59,451 nt of DNA, from positions 1-59,451 of the forward strand of contig CAJXSZ010000020.1 in the NCBI GenBank assembly GCA_913060815.1, read 5' to 3'. Position 1 is the first letter of the stretch. The number at the start of each line of letters is the position of its first letter. This DNA is from an uncultured Sulfitobacter sp. GTDB taxonomy: Bacteria; Pseudomonadota; Alphaproteobacteria; Rhodobacterales; Rhodobacteraceae. The notes beneath the pieces are model-generated. The model worked only from the letters and a program-made list of their open reading frames with translations. It did no database searches and was not told the DNA's origin. The position numbers were made by a program, and so were the translations under genes. Positions 50,447-59,413 of the stretch are shown here, piece after piece.

Positions 50447-51252
50447 TAGGTCGGGTGGAACTTACCTGCAGGCGACAGCGTGAAAATCTCGTAGCCTGTT
50501 TCCGTCACGCCGATGGAGTGTTCGAACTGCGCGGACAGCGATTTGTCGCGGGTCACGGCGGTCCAGTCATCGGCGAGGGTCTTTGTCTCGGCGCGGCCAA
50601 GGTTGACCATCGGTTCGATCGTGAAAAACATGCCGGGCTCAAGCACGGCCTTTGTGCCGGGCTTTCCATAGTGCAGCACATTGGGCGGCGCGTGGAAAAC
50701 GCGGCCCAGACCGTGGCCGCAGAAGTCGGTCACGACAGACATGCGGTGGCCTTCGACAAAGGTCTGGATCGCGTGGCCGATGTCACCGAATGTGTTGCCT
50801 GGTTTGACGACCTCGATACCGCGCATCAGTGCCTCGTGGGTGACCTCGATCAGGCGCTCGGGCTTGCGGGCCAGTTTGCCTGCAACGAACATGCGGGAGG
50901 TGTCGCCGAACCAGCCATCCACGATTACGGTCACGTCGATGTTGACGATATCGCCGTCCTTGAGCTTTTTCTCGCCCGGAATGCCGTGGCAGACGACGTG
51001 GTTGATCGAGATGCAGCTGGCGTGCTGGTAGCCTTTATAGCCGATGGTCGCGGACTTCGCGCCTGCGGCCTCGACCTTTTCCTGAATGATGCGGTCAATC
51101 TCGCCCGTGGTCTGGCCCACGGTCACGTGCTCTGCGATCTCGTCGAGGATGGTCGCGGCGAGGCGGCCTGCGGCGTGCATGCCTGCGAAATCCGCCTCCT
51201 CGTGAATGCGAATGCCGTCTTTGGTGGTGCGGCCCTTATGGGTATCTGTCAC
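50443..51252 (-). CDS. map: Type I methionine aminopeptidase
   Basis: A 269-residue methionyl aminopeptidase. The five metal ligands are visible in NIDVTVIVDGWFGDTS (two Asp), HGLG (His), TIEPM (Glu) and AQFEHSIG (Glu), with the substrate His in VCHGIPG. It removes the initiator methionine. I choose the GTG at 51252, preceded by GGAGAGAG, because the open frame upstream has no family similarity. It follows sfsA by 28 bases on the same strand. Confidence 0.95.
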   Translation of the reverse strand: MTDTHKGRTTKDGIRIHEEADFAGMHAAGRLAATILDEIAEHVTVGQTTGEIDRIIQEKVEAAGAKSATIGYKGYQHASCISINHVVCHGIPGEKKLKDGDIVNIDVTVIVDGWFGDTSRMFVAGKLARKPERLIEVTHEALMRGIEVVKPGNTFGDIGHAIQTFVEGHRMSVVTDFCGHGLGRVFHAPPNVLHYGKPGTKAVLEPGMFFTIEPMVNLGRAETKTLADDWTAVTRDKSLSAQFEHSIGVTETGYEIFTLSPAGKFHPTY

Positions 51253-51280
51253 GGCTCTCTCTCCATGGTTTTGCGGTGTC

Positions 51281-51994
51281 TTAACGCGTGGGGCGGCCAA
51301 GGGCCAGAGGGGCGGCAATGCTTATTCCTTGCGGCGTGATGTGGGTGCCGATGCAGATGGTTTCAACGCCTGCTTGCGTAGCAGCCGCGTGGGCGGCGGC
51401 ATATTTCGGATCTATGTCGGCGGCGATATCAACATGGGTACAGTCGGTGCGCTGCACAAGATAGATGAGCACGGCACGATGGCCCTCTGCCGCGACAGCC
51501 GCCAGATCATAAATGTGTTTGGTGCCGCGTGCAGTGACCGAATCGGGAAATTCGGCCAGCGCGGGGGTGCGGCAAAGGGTGACTGATTTCACCTCGACAT
51601 AGGCGTTGGGCAGGCCGTCGCCCGTGAGCAGGAAGTCGATGCGGGAGTTTTCGGCGTAGCGGACTTCGGGGCGGACTTCACCATAGGAGGCCAGCGCTTC
51701 GATCTCACGCGCTTCCAACGCGGCACGCAGGACGCGGTTGGGCAGGGACGTATCGACGCCTGTGAGGTGGCCGTTCTCGTGATCCACGAGGCGCAGACCG
51801 TATTTGAGTTTCTTTTTGGGATCGTCGTTCGGCTCTAACCAGACCTTCGTGCCCGCCTCGGCCAGCCCCATCATCGAGCCGGGGTTGGCGCAATGCGCTG
51901 TGATCTCGGTCCCGTCTTCCAGCGTGCAATCGGCGAGAAACCTTTTGTAGCGGCGGATGAGACGGGCGGGGACAAGATCGGATTGAAAGCGCAT
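51281..51994 (-). CDS. sfsA: DNA/RNA nuclease SfsA
   Basis: A 237-residue SfsA. Characteristic blocks are LIRRYKRFLADC, HCANPGSMMGL (family signature) and FLLTGDGLPNAYVEVKSVTL, the last containing the nuclease-like D-x(n)-E-x-K core. It was first described as a sugar-fermentation stimulation protein and later as a nuclease. It is divergent from the cinA-type gene across 46 bases, so promoters overlap there. Probably co-transcribed with map. Confidence 0.95.
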   Translation of the reverse strand: MRFQSDLVPARLIRRYKRFLADCTLEDGTEITAHCANPGSMMGLAEAGTKVWLEPNDDPKKKLKYGLRLVDHENGHLTGVDTSLPNRVLRAALEAREIEALASYGEVRPEVRYAENSRIDFLLTGDGLPNAYVEVKSVTLCRTPALAEFPDSVTARGTKHIYDLAAVAAEGHRAVLIYLVQRTDCTHVDIAADIDPKYAAAHAAATQAGVETICIGTHITPQGISIAAPLALGRPTR

Positions 51995-52040
51995 GGGATG
52001 TGGCTATACCTTTGCGGACACAGGCTCAAGGAGAGGCGAT

Positions 52041-52760
52041 ATGGCGAACCCAACGGCGGCAATGTTGGTGATCGGGGACGAGATCCTCTCGGGGCGGACG
52101 CGCGATGCGAATATGCACTATCTGGCAGGTGAGCTGACGGCGGTGGGGATTACGCTGTCGGAGGTGCGGATCGTCTCGGATGACCGCGACGCGATTGTGG
52201 CTGCGGTCAAGGCGCTGTCGGCGGCCTATGACACCGTGTTCACCTCGGGCGGAATTGGCCCGACGCATGATGATATTACGGCTGACTGCATGGCGGAGTC
52301 TTTCGGGCAGAGCATTGATGTACGTGCCGATGCGCGCGCGATTTTGCAGGCGCATTATGACAAGGCGGGGACCGATTTGAACGAGGCGCGCCTGCGGATG
52401 GCACGGATTCCGGCGGACGCGGCGTTGATCGACAATCCCGTTTCCGCAGCACCCGGATTTATCATCGAGAACGTGCATGTGATGGCAGGGGTGCCGAGTG
52501 TCTTCAAAGCTATGGTAGCCAGTGTTCTGCCCACACTGACGGGGGGTGCGCCGATGCTGAGCGAGACGCTGACAGTCTACCGTGGTGAGGGCGATATTGC
52601 AGGCCCGTTCGGGGAATTGGCCAAGGCATATCCAAGCTTGTCGATGGGCAGTTACCCCTTCCAGCGCGATGGCAAATACGGTGCCAATCTGGTGGTGCGG
52701 GGACAGGACGCTGTCCTGTTGGAAGAAGCGATGGGCAAGCTCTCCGAGATATTCGCATGA
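52041..52760 (+). CDS. Molybdopterin-binding (CinA N-terminal/MoaB-like) protein
   Basis: A 239-residue protein with the MoCF_biosynth/CinA N-terminal domain: MLVIGDEILSGRTRDAN, VFTSGGIGPTHDDITAD and PGFIIENVHVMAGVPSVF. It corresponds to the first domain of CinA (COG1058) without the C-terminal deamidase, as often in alphaproteobacteria. Activity may be ADP-ribose pyrophosphatase-like or molybdopterin-related. The ATG at 52041 follows GGAGAGGCGAT. Overlaps the acetyltransferase by 4 bases. Confidence 0.92.
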   Translation: MANPTAAMLVIGDEILSGRTRDANMHYLAGELTAVGITLSEVRIVSDDRDAIVAAVKALSAAYDTVFTSGGIGPTHDDITADCMAESFGQSIDVRADARAILQAHYDKAGTDLNEARLRMARIPADAALIDNPVSAAPGFIIENVHVMAGVPSVFKAMVASVLPTLTGGAPMLSETLTVYRGEGDIAGPFGELAKAYPSLSMGSYPFQRDGKYGANLVVRGQDAVLLEEAMGKLSEIFA

Positions 52761-53476
52761 TGCCCGATGCGGCCACTTTGTACGGCGTGTGTGAGGGGAC
52801 TTGGCCCCCTGCGCGCAGTTGGGCGGAGGGGAAGTGGACCCTGCGCGACGGAGCAGGCGGCGGTAAGCGGGTGTCTGCGGCGACTGCGCTGGGTGATGTG
52901 AGCGACAGTGATATTCCGCGCGCGGAAGATGCGATGCGCGAGATGGGGCAGCAGCCGCTCTTTATGATCCGAGAGGGTGATGATGCGCTTGATGCGATGC
53001 TTATGGCGCGGGACTATGACTTGATCGACGAGGTCCGGCTTTATGTAGCGCCTGTCGAAGCCTTGATGGACAAACCCATCCCGCGGGTGACGTGCTTTGC
53101 CATTTGGGAGCCGCTGGCGATCATGGAGGAGATTTGGCAGACGGACGGGGTCGGCCCTGCGCGACTGGATGTAATGGGGCGTGCTGCGGTCAAGACGGGC
53201 ATACTCTCGCGCTGGAACGAAAAGCCTGCGGGGGCGGCCTTTGCCGCGGTGCATGAGGGAACCGCGATGGTGCATGCAGTGGTCACGCTGGAGCACCAGC
53301 GCCGCCAAGGTGTGGCGCAGTGGATGATGCGCGCCGCTGCTTTTTGGGCGCATAAGAACGGTGCCAGCCATATCTCGGTGCTGTGTGTCACCGCCAATGC
53401 GCCGGCCAATGCGCTTTATAAAGCCATGGGCTTTACCGCCGTGGGGACATATCACTATCGTATCTTACCCGAATAA
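52757..53476 (+). CDS. GNAT family N-acetyltransferase
   Basis: A 239-residue protein whose C-terminal half is a GNAT domain, with the acetyl-CoA loop in VVTLEHQRRQGVAQWMMRAAAFW and a closing NAPANALYKAMGF. The N-terminal half (about 110 residues) is a degenerate GNAT or substrate module. The acceptor is unknown. Translationally coupled to the preceding gene; an ATG one codon later is a possible start. The next gene begins 12 bases downstream. Confidence 0.88.
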   Translation: MMPDAATLYGVCEGTWPPARSWAEGKWTLRDGAGGGKRVSAATALGDVSDSDIPRAEDAMREMGQQPLFMIREGDDALDAMLMARDYDLIDEVRLYVAPVEALMDKPIPRVTCFAIWEPLAIMEEIWQTDGVGPARLDVMGRAAVKTGILSRWNEKPAGAAFAAVHEGTAMVHAVVTLEHQRRQGVAQWMMRAAAFWAHKNGASHISVLCVTANAPANALYKAMGFTAVGTYHYRILPE

Positions 53477-53488
53477 CAGGAGCCTGCC

Positions 53489-54058
53489 ATGACTGACGAC
53501 GCCCCCACCGCCCTTGACCTGCCGATGGTTGATCCGCTGCCCGAGGCGACGCAGAAATATTTTGATATCTGCACGGACAAACTCGGGATGATTCCCAATG
53601 TATTGCAGGCCTATGCGTTTGATATCGAAAAGCTCAACAGCTTTACCGCGCTTTATAACGATCTGATGCTGGGGCAGAGCAACCTGAGCAAGCTGGAGCG
53701 CGAGATGATTGCCGTTGTCGTCTCGGCGGTGAACAAGTGTTTCTACTGTCTAACGGCCCACGGTGCGGCGGTACGAGAGTTGTCGGGTGACCCGATCTTG
53801 GGCGAGCAGATGGTGATGAACTACCGTGTGGCGGACCTTGATCCAAAGCAGCGGATGATGCTGGATTTCGCTGTGAAACTCACGGAAGCGCCCGAGATCA
53901 TCGAGGAAGAAGACCGTGAGGCACTGCGCGCTATCGGTTTCTCGGATCGTGACATCTGGGACATCGCCAGCGTCGCGGCGTTTTTCAACATGACCAACCG
54001 CGTGGCGAGTGCGTCGGATATGCGCCCCAACAAAGAATATCACGCGCAATCCAGATGA
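53489..54058 (+). CDS. AhpD-like peroxidase-related protein (carboxymuconolactone decarboxylase fold)
   Basis: A 189-residue alkylhydroperoxidase-D-like protein. The redox pair with nearby proton relay is CFYCLTAHGAAV, and the helix before it contains EREMIAVVVSAVN. This matches the uncharacterised peroxidase-related enzyme group. It probably reduces hydroperoxides using its CxxC. Ribosome site ACAGGAG precedes the ATG. The stop overlaps the OmpA-type gene start (ATGA). Confidence 0.92.
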   Translation: MTDDAPTALDLPMVDPLPEATQKYFDICTDKLGMIPNVLQAYAFDIEKLNSFTALYNDLMLGQSNLSKLEREMIAVVVSAVNKCFYCLTAHGAAVRELSGDPILGEQMVMNYRVADLDPKQRMMLDFAVKLTEAPEIIEEEDREALRAIGFSDRDIWDIASVAAFFNMTNRVASASDMRPNKEYHAQSR

Positions 54059-54969
54059 AGCATCTGCTGGGCGCAGCGTTGGTGATATGGGCGGGGGCGG
54101 TTTGGACAGGTGCCGTGCAGGCGCTTGAGCTGCACTTGCCTGCCAGCGCACAGCAGACGGTGACACGGGACACGTCTCAGGACCGCTACTTCGCACCTGT
54201 TGGTGTGTTCGCCGAGGGTGCGCTGCCCACCCGTATGATTGAGGGTGCGGTGGCGCGCTCTGCGTGGCGGATCGAGGCGGCGGGGCTGACGCCGCTCCAG
54301 ATCATCGCCCCGATGCGCGATCAGCTGGAGACGGCGGGATACACGCTGGCGCTTGATTGTGCGGCAACGGAGTGCGGCGGCTATGATTTCCGTTTTGCCG
54401 CCGAAGTACTTCCCGCGCCCAACATGTATGTGAGCATCCGCAACTATCATGTGGTTACTGGCGTGCGAGGCGATGGTGCAGAGGCGGTCAACATCATCGC
54501 CAGCGCATCAAGCGGTGCATCATTTGTGCAAATTATCGAGGCAGGTGCGCCTGCACAGGTTGAGGTTGTGGCGACAGCGCCCGTGTTGCCTGCGGGGGAG
54601 GATGCGAAAGCATTGATGCGCGATGGGCATATGGTGCTGGGCGGCCTGGATTTCGAGAGCGGGACATCGGCGCTGGGCGCCGGGCCGTTCGAGACATTGG
54701 GCCAATTGGCGCAGATATTGCAGGCCAGCCCCGACCTGCGAATTGCACTTGTGGGGCATACGGACAATACTGGAAGCCTTGAGGGCAACATCGCCCTGTC
54801 GCAGGGGCGCGCGCAGGCGGTGCGAGAGTATCTGAGCGCCCAATACGGGATTGAGGCGGGGCGCATGGAAGTGCGCGGCATCGGCTATTTGTCGCCGCTG
54901 GGGACCAATGCAACGGAGGCAGGGCGCGAGGCGAACCGTCGTGTCGAGGCGGTGGTTCTGGCGGAGTAA
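54055..54969 (+). CDS. Secreted OmpA-domain protein
   Basis: A 304-residue exported protein: signal peptide (residues 1-23), an N-terminal domain of about 170 residues with one likely disulfide (DCAATECGG), and a C-terminal OmpA peptidoglycan-binding domain (ALVGHTDNTGSLEGNIALSQGRAQAV and GYLSPLGTNATEAGREANRRVE). The N-terminal part resembles DUF4892-type domains (tentative). It should bind peptidoglycan in the periplasm. There is no lipobox. It is translationally coupled to the AhpD-like gene. Confidence 0.9.
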   Translation: MKHLLGAALVIWAGAVWTGAVQALELHLPASAQQTVTRDTSQDRYFAPVGVFAEGALPTRMIEGAVARSAWRIEAAGLTPLQIIAPMRDQLETAGYTLALDCAATECGGYDFRFAAEVLPAPNMYVSIRNYHVVTGVRGDGAEAVNIIASASSGASFVQIIEAGAPAQVEVVATAPVLPAGEDAKALMRDGHMVLGGLDFESGTSALGAGPFETLGQLAQILQASPDLRIALVGHTDNTGSLEGNIALSQGRAQAVREYLSAQYGIEAGRMEVRGIGYLSPLGTNATEAGREANRRVEAVVLAE

Positions 54970-55194
54970 GGACTGTCTGTTTGGTGGACGAAACAGCCGT
55001 TCACGGCGGCTGAACCAGAGTCCGCTTTCTGATTTCAGCATTGCGCTACATTCTGGTCGCAGGGCACGGCGGCCGCCAGACTTCAATTCGCATCGCGTGG
55101 CTGTTGAACAGTCTACTCGTTTCTTTGGTGTTTTTATATGGCGCAAAAATGTGATATCATAATTACACACCCCATCTTTAAAGCGTTACAGAAA
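54970..55194. other. Spacer upstream of GAF-kinase gene
   Basis: A 225-base spacer becoming AT-rich towards its end. CAGCCG (54994-54999) and CGGCTG (55007-55012) can form a weak hairpin shortly after the OmpA-type stop, without a T-run. The promoter of the kinase gene should lie in the AT-rich part (55105-55190). No EcfG-type promoter is seen. Confidence 0.4.
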
Positions 55195-56298
55195 ATGCCA
55201 GTTGCCCCTCCCCATCCTCAGCAAGCGGAACGCCTCGCGGCGCTGTATGCCTATGAAATTCTGGAAACAGATCGGGAACGCGAATTCGATGAAATCGTGC
55301 AGCTTGCCGCCGCGAGCTGTGGTACTGCGATCTCGGTAATCAATTTCATTGATGCGGAGCGCCAGTGGTTCAAGGCCGAAACCGGCCTCGGCGTGCGAGA
55401 AACGCCTTTGGCCACTTCTCTTTGCTCTCACGTTATCTTGGAAGATGAATTTGTTGAAATAAACGACACGTTGCTGGATCCGCGAATGTCGGACAATCCG
55501 TTGTGTTGCGGTGATTCCGGGCTGCGATTTTATGCAGGCGCACTTCTAAAGTCTGCTGAGGGTCTGCCTCTCGGGACTTTGTGCGTTCTGGACAACGAAC
55601 CAAAAGAGCTGACGCCACTTCAGCGCGACACGATCCGCGTGCTCGCCAGTCAAGTGATGGCGCAACTGGACCTGCGTAAGACGCTTAGAGACGCCGACAT
55701 GTTGCGCAAGGAGGTAGACCACCGGGTGAAGAACTCGCTGCAGTCGTTGTCATCGTTGGTACGCATATCGGGGCGAAAGGCAAAGGCGGAGGAAACACAA
55801 GAAGCGCTCACCACAATCGGGTCGAGGATCGACGCAGTCGCGATGCTTCACCAAGAACTCTACCGTACCGACGCAGGCCGTATCATCGAGCTTGGACGGT
55901 ACATCGAAAACCTGATGACGCATTTCCGGAAGATCGCGCCTGACAATGTCACACTCACCTGCCAAACAATCGAAACGAAAGTTACCTCGAACGAAGCCGT
56001 CGCGGTTGGCACTTTGATCAACGAGTTCGTCGCGAACAGTTTCAAGCATGCGTTTCCTGACGATCAAGCCGGGCAGATTGACGTCATCTTGATCGGGAAC
56101 GCAGATGATAGTCGCATTCGCGTCAACTGTCGGGACAACGGCGTTGGTCTGTCCGAGGGCGTTGATAACTCGACTGGCGGGCTCGGCATGCAGATTGCAG
56201 CTGTAATTTCAGCGGAACTTGACGCTAAGCTCGACTTGAACACGGAAGTCAGCGGTTTGGATGTGACCTTCGAGTTCAAAAGTGCTCTTTCAGATTAG
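55195..56298 (+). CDS. Cytoplasmic GAF-HisKA_2 (HWE-type) histidine kinase
   Basis: A 367-residue kinase without membrane helices. Residues about 25-165 form a GAF domain (REFDEIVQLAAASC, PLGTLCVLD) with several cysteines (42, 77, 104, 105, 130). The HisKA_2 dimerisation motif KEVDHRVKNSLQSL has its phospho-acceptor at His176, and the ATPase domain shows NEFVANSFKHAF and GGLGMQIAAVI. An ATG at 55138 would extend it by 19 unconserved residues. Receiver partner is not adjacent; by family it may feed PhyR or a single-domain receiver. The signal could be redox or a small ligand. Confidence 0.9.
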   Translation: MPVAPPHPQQAERLAALYAYEILETDREREFDEIVQLAAASCGTAISVINFIDAERQWFKAETGLGVRETPLATSLCSHVILEDEFVEINDTLLDPRMSDNPLCCGDSGLRFYAGALLKSAEGLPLGTLCVLDNEPKELTPLQRDTIRVLASQVMAQLDLRKTLRDADMLRKEVDHRVKNSLQSLSSLVRISGRKAKAEETQEALTTIGSRIDAVAMLHQELYRTDAGRIIELGRYIENLMTHFRKIAPDNVTLTCQTIETKVTSNEAVAVGTLINEFVANSFKHAFPDDQAGQIDVILIGNADDSRIRVNCRDNGVGLSEGVDNSTGGLGMQIAAVISAELDAKLDLNTEVSGLDVTFEFKSALSD

Positions 56299-56558
56299 AT
56301 ACATCGCCCTATTGACCAAATCGAACCGATGTTTCGCGTCAAAACAAACAGCTCGTGATAGCCTAGAAGCGGACACTCATGCATGCCGCAGCATCGATTA
56401 CTCTAAGCTGAGATTCCCGACAGAAGCAGCAAACTTCTTGGCGGCAGTATTCCCGAGAAGAAATCTTCGATAGCAGTCGTCTGATACAAAAAGGCCCCGA
56501 TACCGCAAAAGCGATACCGGGGCGAAGTTCACCGAGGGGTTGGTGTTTAGTGTCTGGG
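56299..56558. other. Spacer between GAF-kinase and LysR genes
   Basis: A 260-base stretch between two convergent genes. Apart from the LysR terminator at 56486-56523 I see no gene, repeat or RNA signal. Confidence 0.5.
56486..56523 (-). terminator. Intrinsic terminator of the LysR-type gene
   Basis: In minus-strand RNA the arms 56523-56511 and 56506-56494 pair over 13 positions with two G-U wobbles, loop UUUU, and are followed by CUUUUUUG. On the plus strand the same bases leave a 4x4 internal mismatch, so the structure is directional. Confidence 0.9.
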
Positions 56559-57464
56559 TTACCAGTCGCTTGGGCCTTTTTCGGCGAACGAGTGGACCAG
56601 AAAGTCGATGAAGGCGCGGACCTTGGGCTGGGTAAAGCGTCCGGGCGGGTAGACCGCATAAATGCCTTGCGTCTCGAGCGGGAGGTCAGGGATTGCGTCT
56701 TCGATCAGGCCCTTCTCCATTGCATCCGCATAGAGGAAGCTGGGAAGGTAGGCGATGCCGAGGCCCGATACAGCGGCGTTCAGGAGCGACTGCCCGTCGT
56801 TGACCGAGAGCCAGCCTGCGGTGCGGACCTGACGCTTCTCGCCTGAGGGTGCTGTCAGTTTCCAGACGTTGCCGGAGGACTGGTTGGAATAATGCAGCAG
56901 CTTGTGATCGTTCAGATCATCGATCTTTTCGGGACGGCCGTATTTTTCGAAGTATTCCGGCGAGGCGATCATGCGTTTGGTCGTCTCGGTCAGCTTGCGG
57001 GCGCGTAGTGTGCTGTCTTCCAGCTCCCCGATGCGCACAGCCATGTCGAAGCCTTCGGAGATGAGCTCAACGTAGCGGTTGTTGAGGACCATGTTGACCG
57101 TGATGTCGGGGAAGTCGCCCAGGAACTCGGAAAGCACAGGCGAGAGGTGATTGACGCCGAAATCTGTCGCCACCGAGATGCGCAGCAGGCCAGAGGGCGC
57201 TGATTGCATGGAGGTGACCAGCGCGTCTGCTTCACCTGCATCATTGAGGACGCGGCGGGCGCGATCATAATAGGCAAGGCCTATCTCTGTCGGCGACACA
57301 CGGCGTGTGGTGCGGTTCAGCAATCGCGCGCCAAGACGTGCCTCGAGTGAGGAGACGTGTTTGGAGACCGCCGATTTGGAGATCCCCATCTTTTTGGCGG
57401 CGTCGGTAAAGCCCCCTTGATCCACCACGGTGGCGAATGCTTCCATTTCTGTCAGGCGGTCCAT
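56559..57464 (-). CDS. LysR family transcriptional regulator
   Basis: A 301-residue LTTR. The N-terminal winged helix-turn-helix has TEMEAFATVVDQGGFTDAAK and KSAVSKHVSSLEARLGARLLNRTTR; the remainder is a periplasmic-binding-like effector domain of the CrgA/DmlR group. It follows the dienoyl-CoA reductase on the same strand with 290 bases between, so it has its own promoter. Two inverted repeats in that spacer are possible operators. Regulated genes are unknown. Confidence 0.95.
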   Translation of the reverse strand: MDRLTEMEAFATVVDQGGFTDAAKKMGISKSAVSKHVSSLEARLGARLLNRTTRRVSPTEIGLAYYDRARRVLNDAGEADALVTSMQSAPSGLLRISVATDFGVNHLSPVLSEFLGDFPDITVNMVLNNRYVELISEGFDMAVRIGELEDSTLRARKLTETTKRMIASPEYFEKYGRPEKIDDLNDHKLLHYSNQSSGNVWKLTAPSGEKRQVRTAGWLSVNDGQSLLNAAVSGLGIAYLPSFLYADAMEKGLIEDAIPDLPLETQGIYAVYPPGRFTQPKVRAFIDFLVHSFAEKGPSDW

Positions 57465-57754
57465 TGCCGTCCCCTTCCATCTTTAGTTCGAGGATGAGCT
57501 ATGATGGTGGAATGGGGCGCAATCGGGGCAGGGGTGGGACAGTAGCAAGGTAATTGCGCAACCGTTGCGGGGCAGGAAACAGGAGAACAGTGTGTTTCAT
57601 GTCTTATGCGTGGTCTCATAACGTGTCTCTTTACTGGTTCGAAGAGGAGACACGTTACTGAATCGCAAAAGTTTCGCGGGCCGTGAGCATAAGCGACAAC
57701 TGAATCGGATGGGCCGTGCTTTGCGATGACACGGCCCATCAATCTGGAGGGTGG
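57465..57754. promoter_or_regulatory. LysR upstream region with two inverted repeats and a hairpin
   Basis: This 290-base spacer holds no gene. A palindrome CGCAAC-C-GTTGCG (57557-57569) lies about 93 bases before the LysR ATG. An 11-base inverted repeat (57619-57629 with 57647-57657, TAACGTGTCTC/GAGACACGTTA) has a 17-base loop. An 11-base perfect stem (57708-57718 with 57730-57740) lies 15 bases after the reductase stop and is its probable transcription end, though without a T-run. Confidence 0.5.
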
Positions 57755-59413
57755 TTAGAGAGTAGCGGCGAGCCTTGTGCCTTGATCAATGGCGCGTTTT
57801 GCGTCGAGCTCTGCTGCGACGTCCGCGCCACCGATGACATGGCATGTGGTGCCTTTGGCCTCTAGGGCGTCGGCGAGCGAGCGGTCGGAGAGCTGGCCTG
57901 CGCAGAGCACCACGGTATCGGCGGGAATGGTTTGGGGATTCTCGCGCGCTTCGCCGAAGGTGATGTGAATACCCTCATCGTCGATCCGCTCGTAGTTCAC
58001 GCCTGCGATCATTTCCACGTTCTTCATGGTGAGCGAGGCGCGGTGGATCCAGCCTGTGGTCTTGCCAAGGCCCTTGCCGGGTTTGGAGGGTTTGCGCTGC
58101 ATCATGGTGACTTTGCGCGCGGGGGCGTGGGGTTGCGGACCTTCGGGCGCGAGGCCCGATCGGTGATCCTCGGTATCGGCGACACCCCATTCGCGCATCC
58201 ATTCGGGCAGGTTCAGCGTGGTGCTGTCGCCGTCATGTACAAGATGTTCTGAGACGTCAAAGCCGATGCCCCCCGCGCCGATGACGGCCACATGGTCGCC
58301 AATCTTGGCAGTGCCGTTCAGCACGTCGATATAGGAGTGCACGTTGTCGCGGTTCTGGCCTTCGATTTGCGGATCGCGCGGCACCACGCCTGTGGCGATG
58401 ATTACTTCATCAAAGCCGTCCAGATCATTGGCGGAGACTTCGGTGTTGAGATGCACTGTGACACCGTGATGGGCGACCATGGTACGGTACCAATCGACGA
58501 AGCCCCAGAACTCCTCCTTGCCTGCGACCTGTTTGGCGAGGTTGAGCTGGCCACCGATCTCGGAGGCGCGGTCGAAGACGGTGACGTTGTGGCCGCGCTC
58601 GGCTGATGCCAGAGCCGTGGAGAGGCCAGCGGGGCCTGCACCTACGATGGCGATGTTCTTGGGTGTTGTGACGGGTTCCAGCACCAGTTCCGTCTCGTAG
58701 CAAGCGCGGGGGTTTACCAGACAGCTTGAGATTTTGCCGCCGAAGGTATGGTCGAGGCAGGCTTGGTTACAGCCGATGCAGGGCGCGATCTGCGCGCTGT
58801 TGCCTGCTGCCGCTTTGTTAACGAAGTCGGCGTCGGCAAGCATGGGGCGCGCCATCGACACCATGTCTGCGCAGCCTGTGGAGAGGACTTCCTCGGCGAC
58901 CTCTGGCGTGTTGATGCGGTTGGAGGTGATGAGTGGGATTGAGACCTTGCCCATCAGCTTTTTCGTGACCCATGCGAAAGCCGCGCGGGGGACGGAAGTG
59001 GCGATGGTGGGGATGCGCGCCTCGTGCCAGCCGATGCCTGTGTTGATGATGGTCGCACCCGCTTTTTCGATCTCGGTGGCGAGTTGCACGACCTCTTCGT
59101 AGGTGGAGCCGTTGGGCACCAGATCGATCATCGACAGGCGGTAGATGACGATGAAGTCGGGGCCGACTGTTTCGCGCACGCGTTTGACCACTTCAATGGG
59201 CAGGCGCATGCGGTTTTCGTAGGAGCCGCCCCAGCGGTCCTCGCGTTTGTTGGTATGGGTGACGAGGAACTGGTTAAGGAAGTAGCCCTCTGAGCCCATG
59301 ACCTCGACGCCGTCATAGCCCGCCTCTTTGGCGCGGCCTGCGCAGGCCGCGATGTCGGCGATTTGCTTCTCGATGCCTTCTTCGTCCAGCTCGGTGGGGG
59401 GGAAGGGGGAGAT
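57755..59413 (-). CDS. NADPH-dependent 2,4-dienoyl-CoA reductase type flavoenzyme, 5'-truncated
   Basis: The visible 552 residues are a FadH-type enzyme cut off by the contig end; about 120 N-terminal residues are missing, and the apparent MYKRQ start is adapter. The Old-Yellow-Enzyme barrel is followed by the iron-sulfur cysteines CIGCNQACLDH and CLVN (spacing C-x2-C-x3-C-x11-C), an FAD site (AIVGAGPAGLSTALA) and an NAD(P) site (AVIGAGGIGFDVSEHL). It reduces 2,4-dienoyl-CoA in unsaturated fatty-acid oxidation; related trimethylamine or histamine dehydrogenases share the layout but the overall sequence fits FadH better. Confidence 0.93.
   Translation of the reverse strand: MSPFPPTELDEEGIEKQIADIAACAGRAKEAGYDGVEVMGSEGYFLNQFLVTHTNKREDRWGGSYENRMRLPIEVVKRVRETVGPDFIVIYRLSMIDLVPNGSTYEEVVQLATEIEKAGATIINTGIGWHEARIPTIATSVPRAAFAWVTKKLMGKVSIPLITSNRINTPEVAEEVLSTGCADMVSMARPMLADADFVNKAAAGNSAQIAPCIGCNQACLDHTFGGKISSCLVNPRACYETELVLEPVTTPKNIAIVGAGPAGLSTALASAERGHNVTVFDRASEIGGQLNLAKQVAGKEEFWGFVDWYRTMVAHHGVTVHLNTEVSANDLDGFDEVIIATGVVPRDPQIEGQNRDNVHSYIDVLNGTAKIGDHVAVIGAGGIGFDVSEHLVHDGDSTTLNLPEWMREWGVADTEDHRSGLAPEGPQPHAPARKVTMMQRKPSKPGKGLGKTTGWIHRASLTMKNVEMIAGVNYERIDDEGIHITFGEARENPQTIPADTVVLCAGQLSDRSLADALEAKGTTCHVIGGADVAAELDAKRAIDQGTRLAATL

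Noticed and set aside
50455..51339. 294-residue frame antisense to map
   Set aside because: The metal-ligand motifs are all on the opposite strand.
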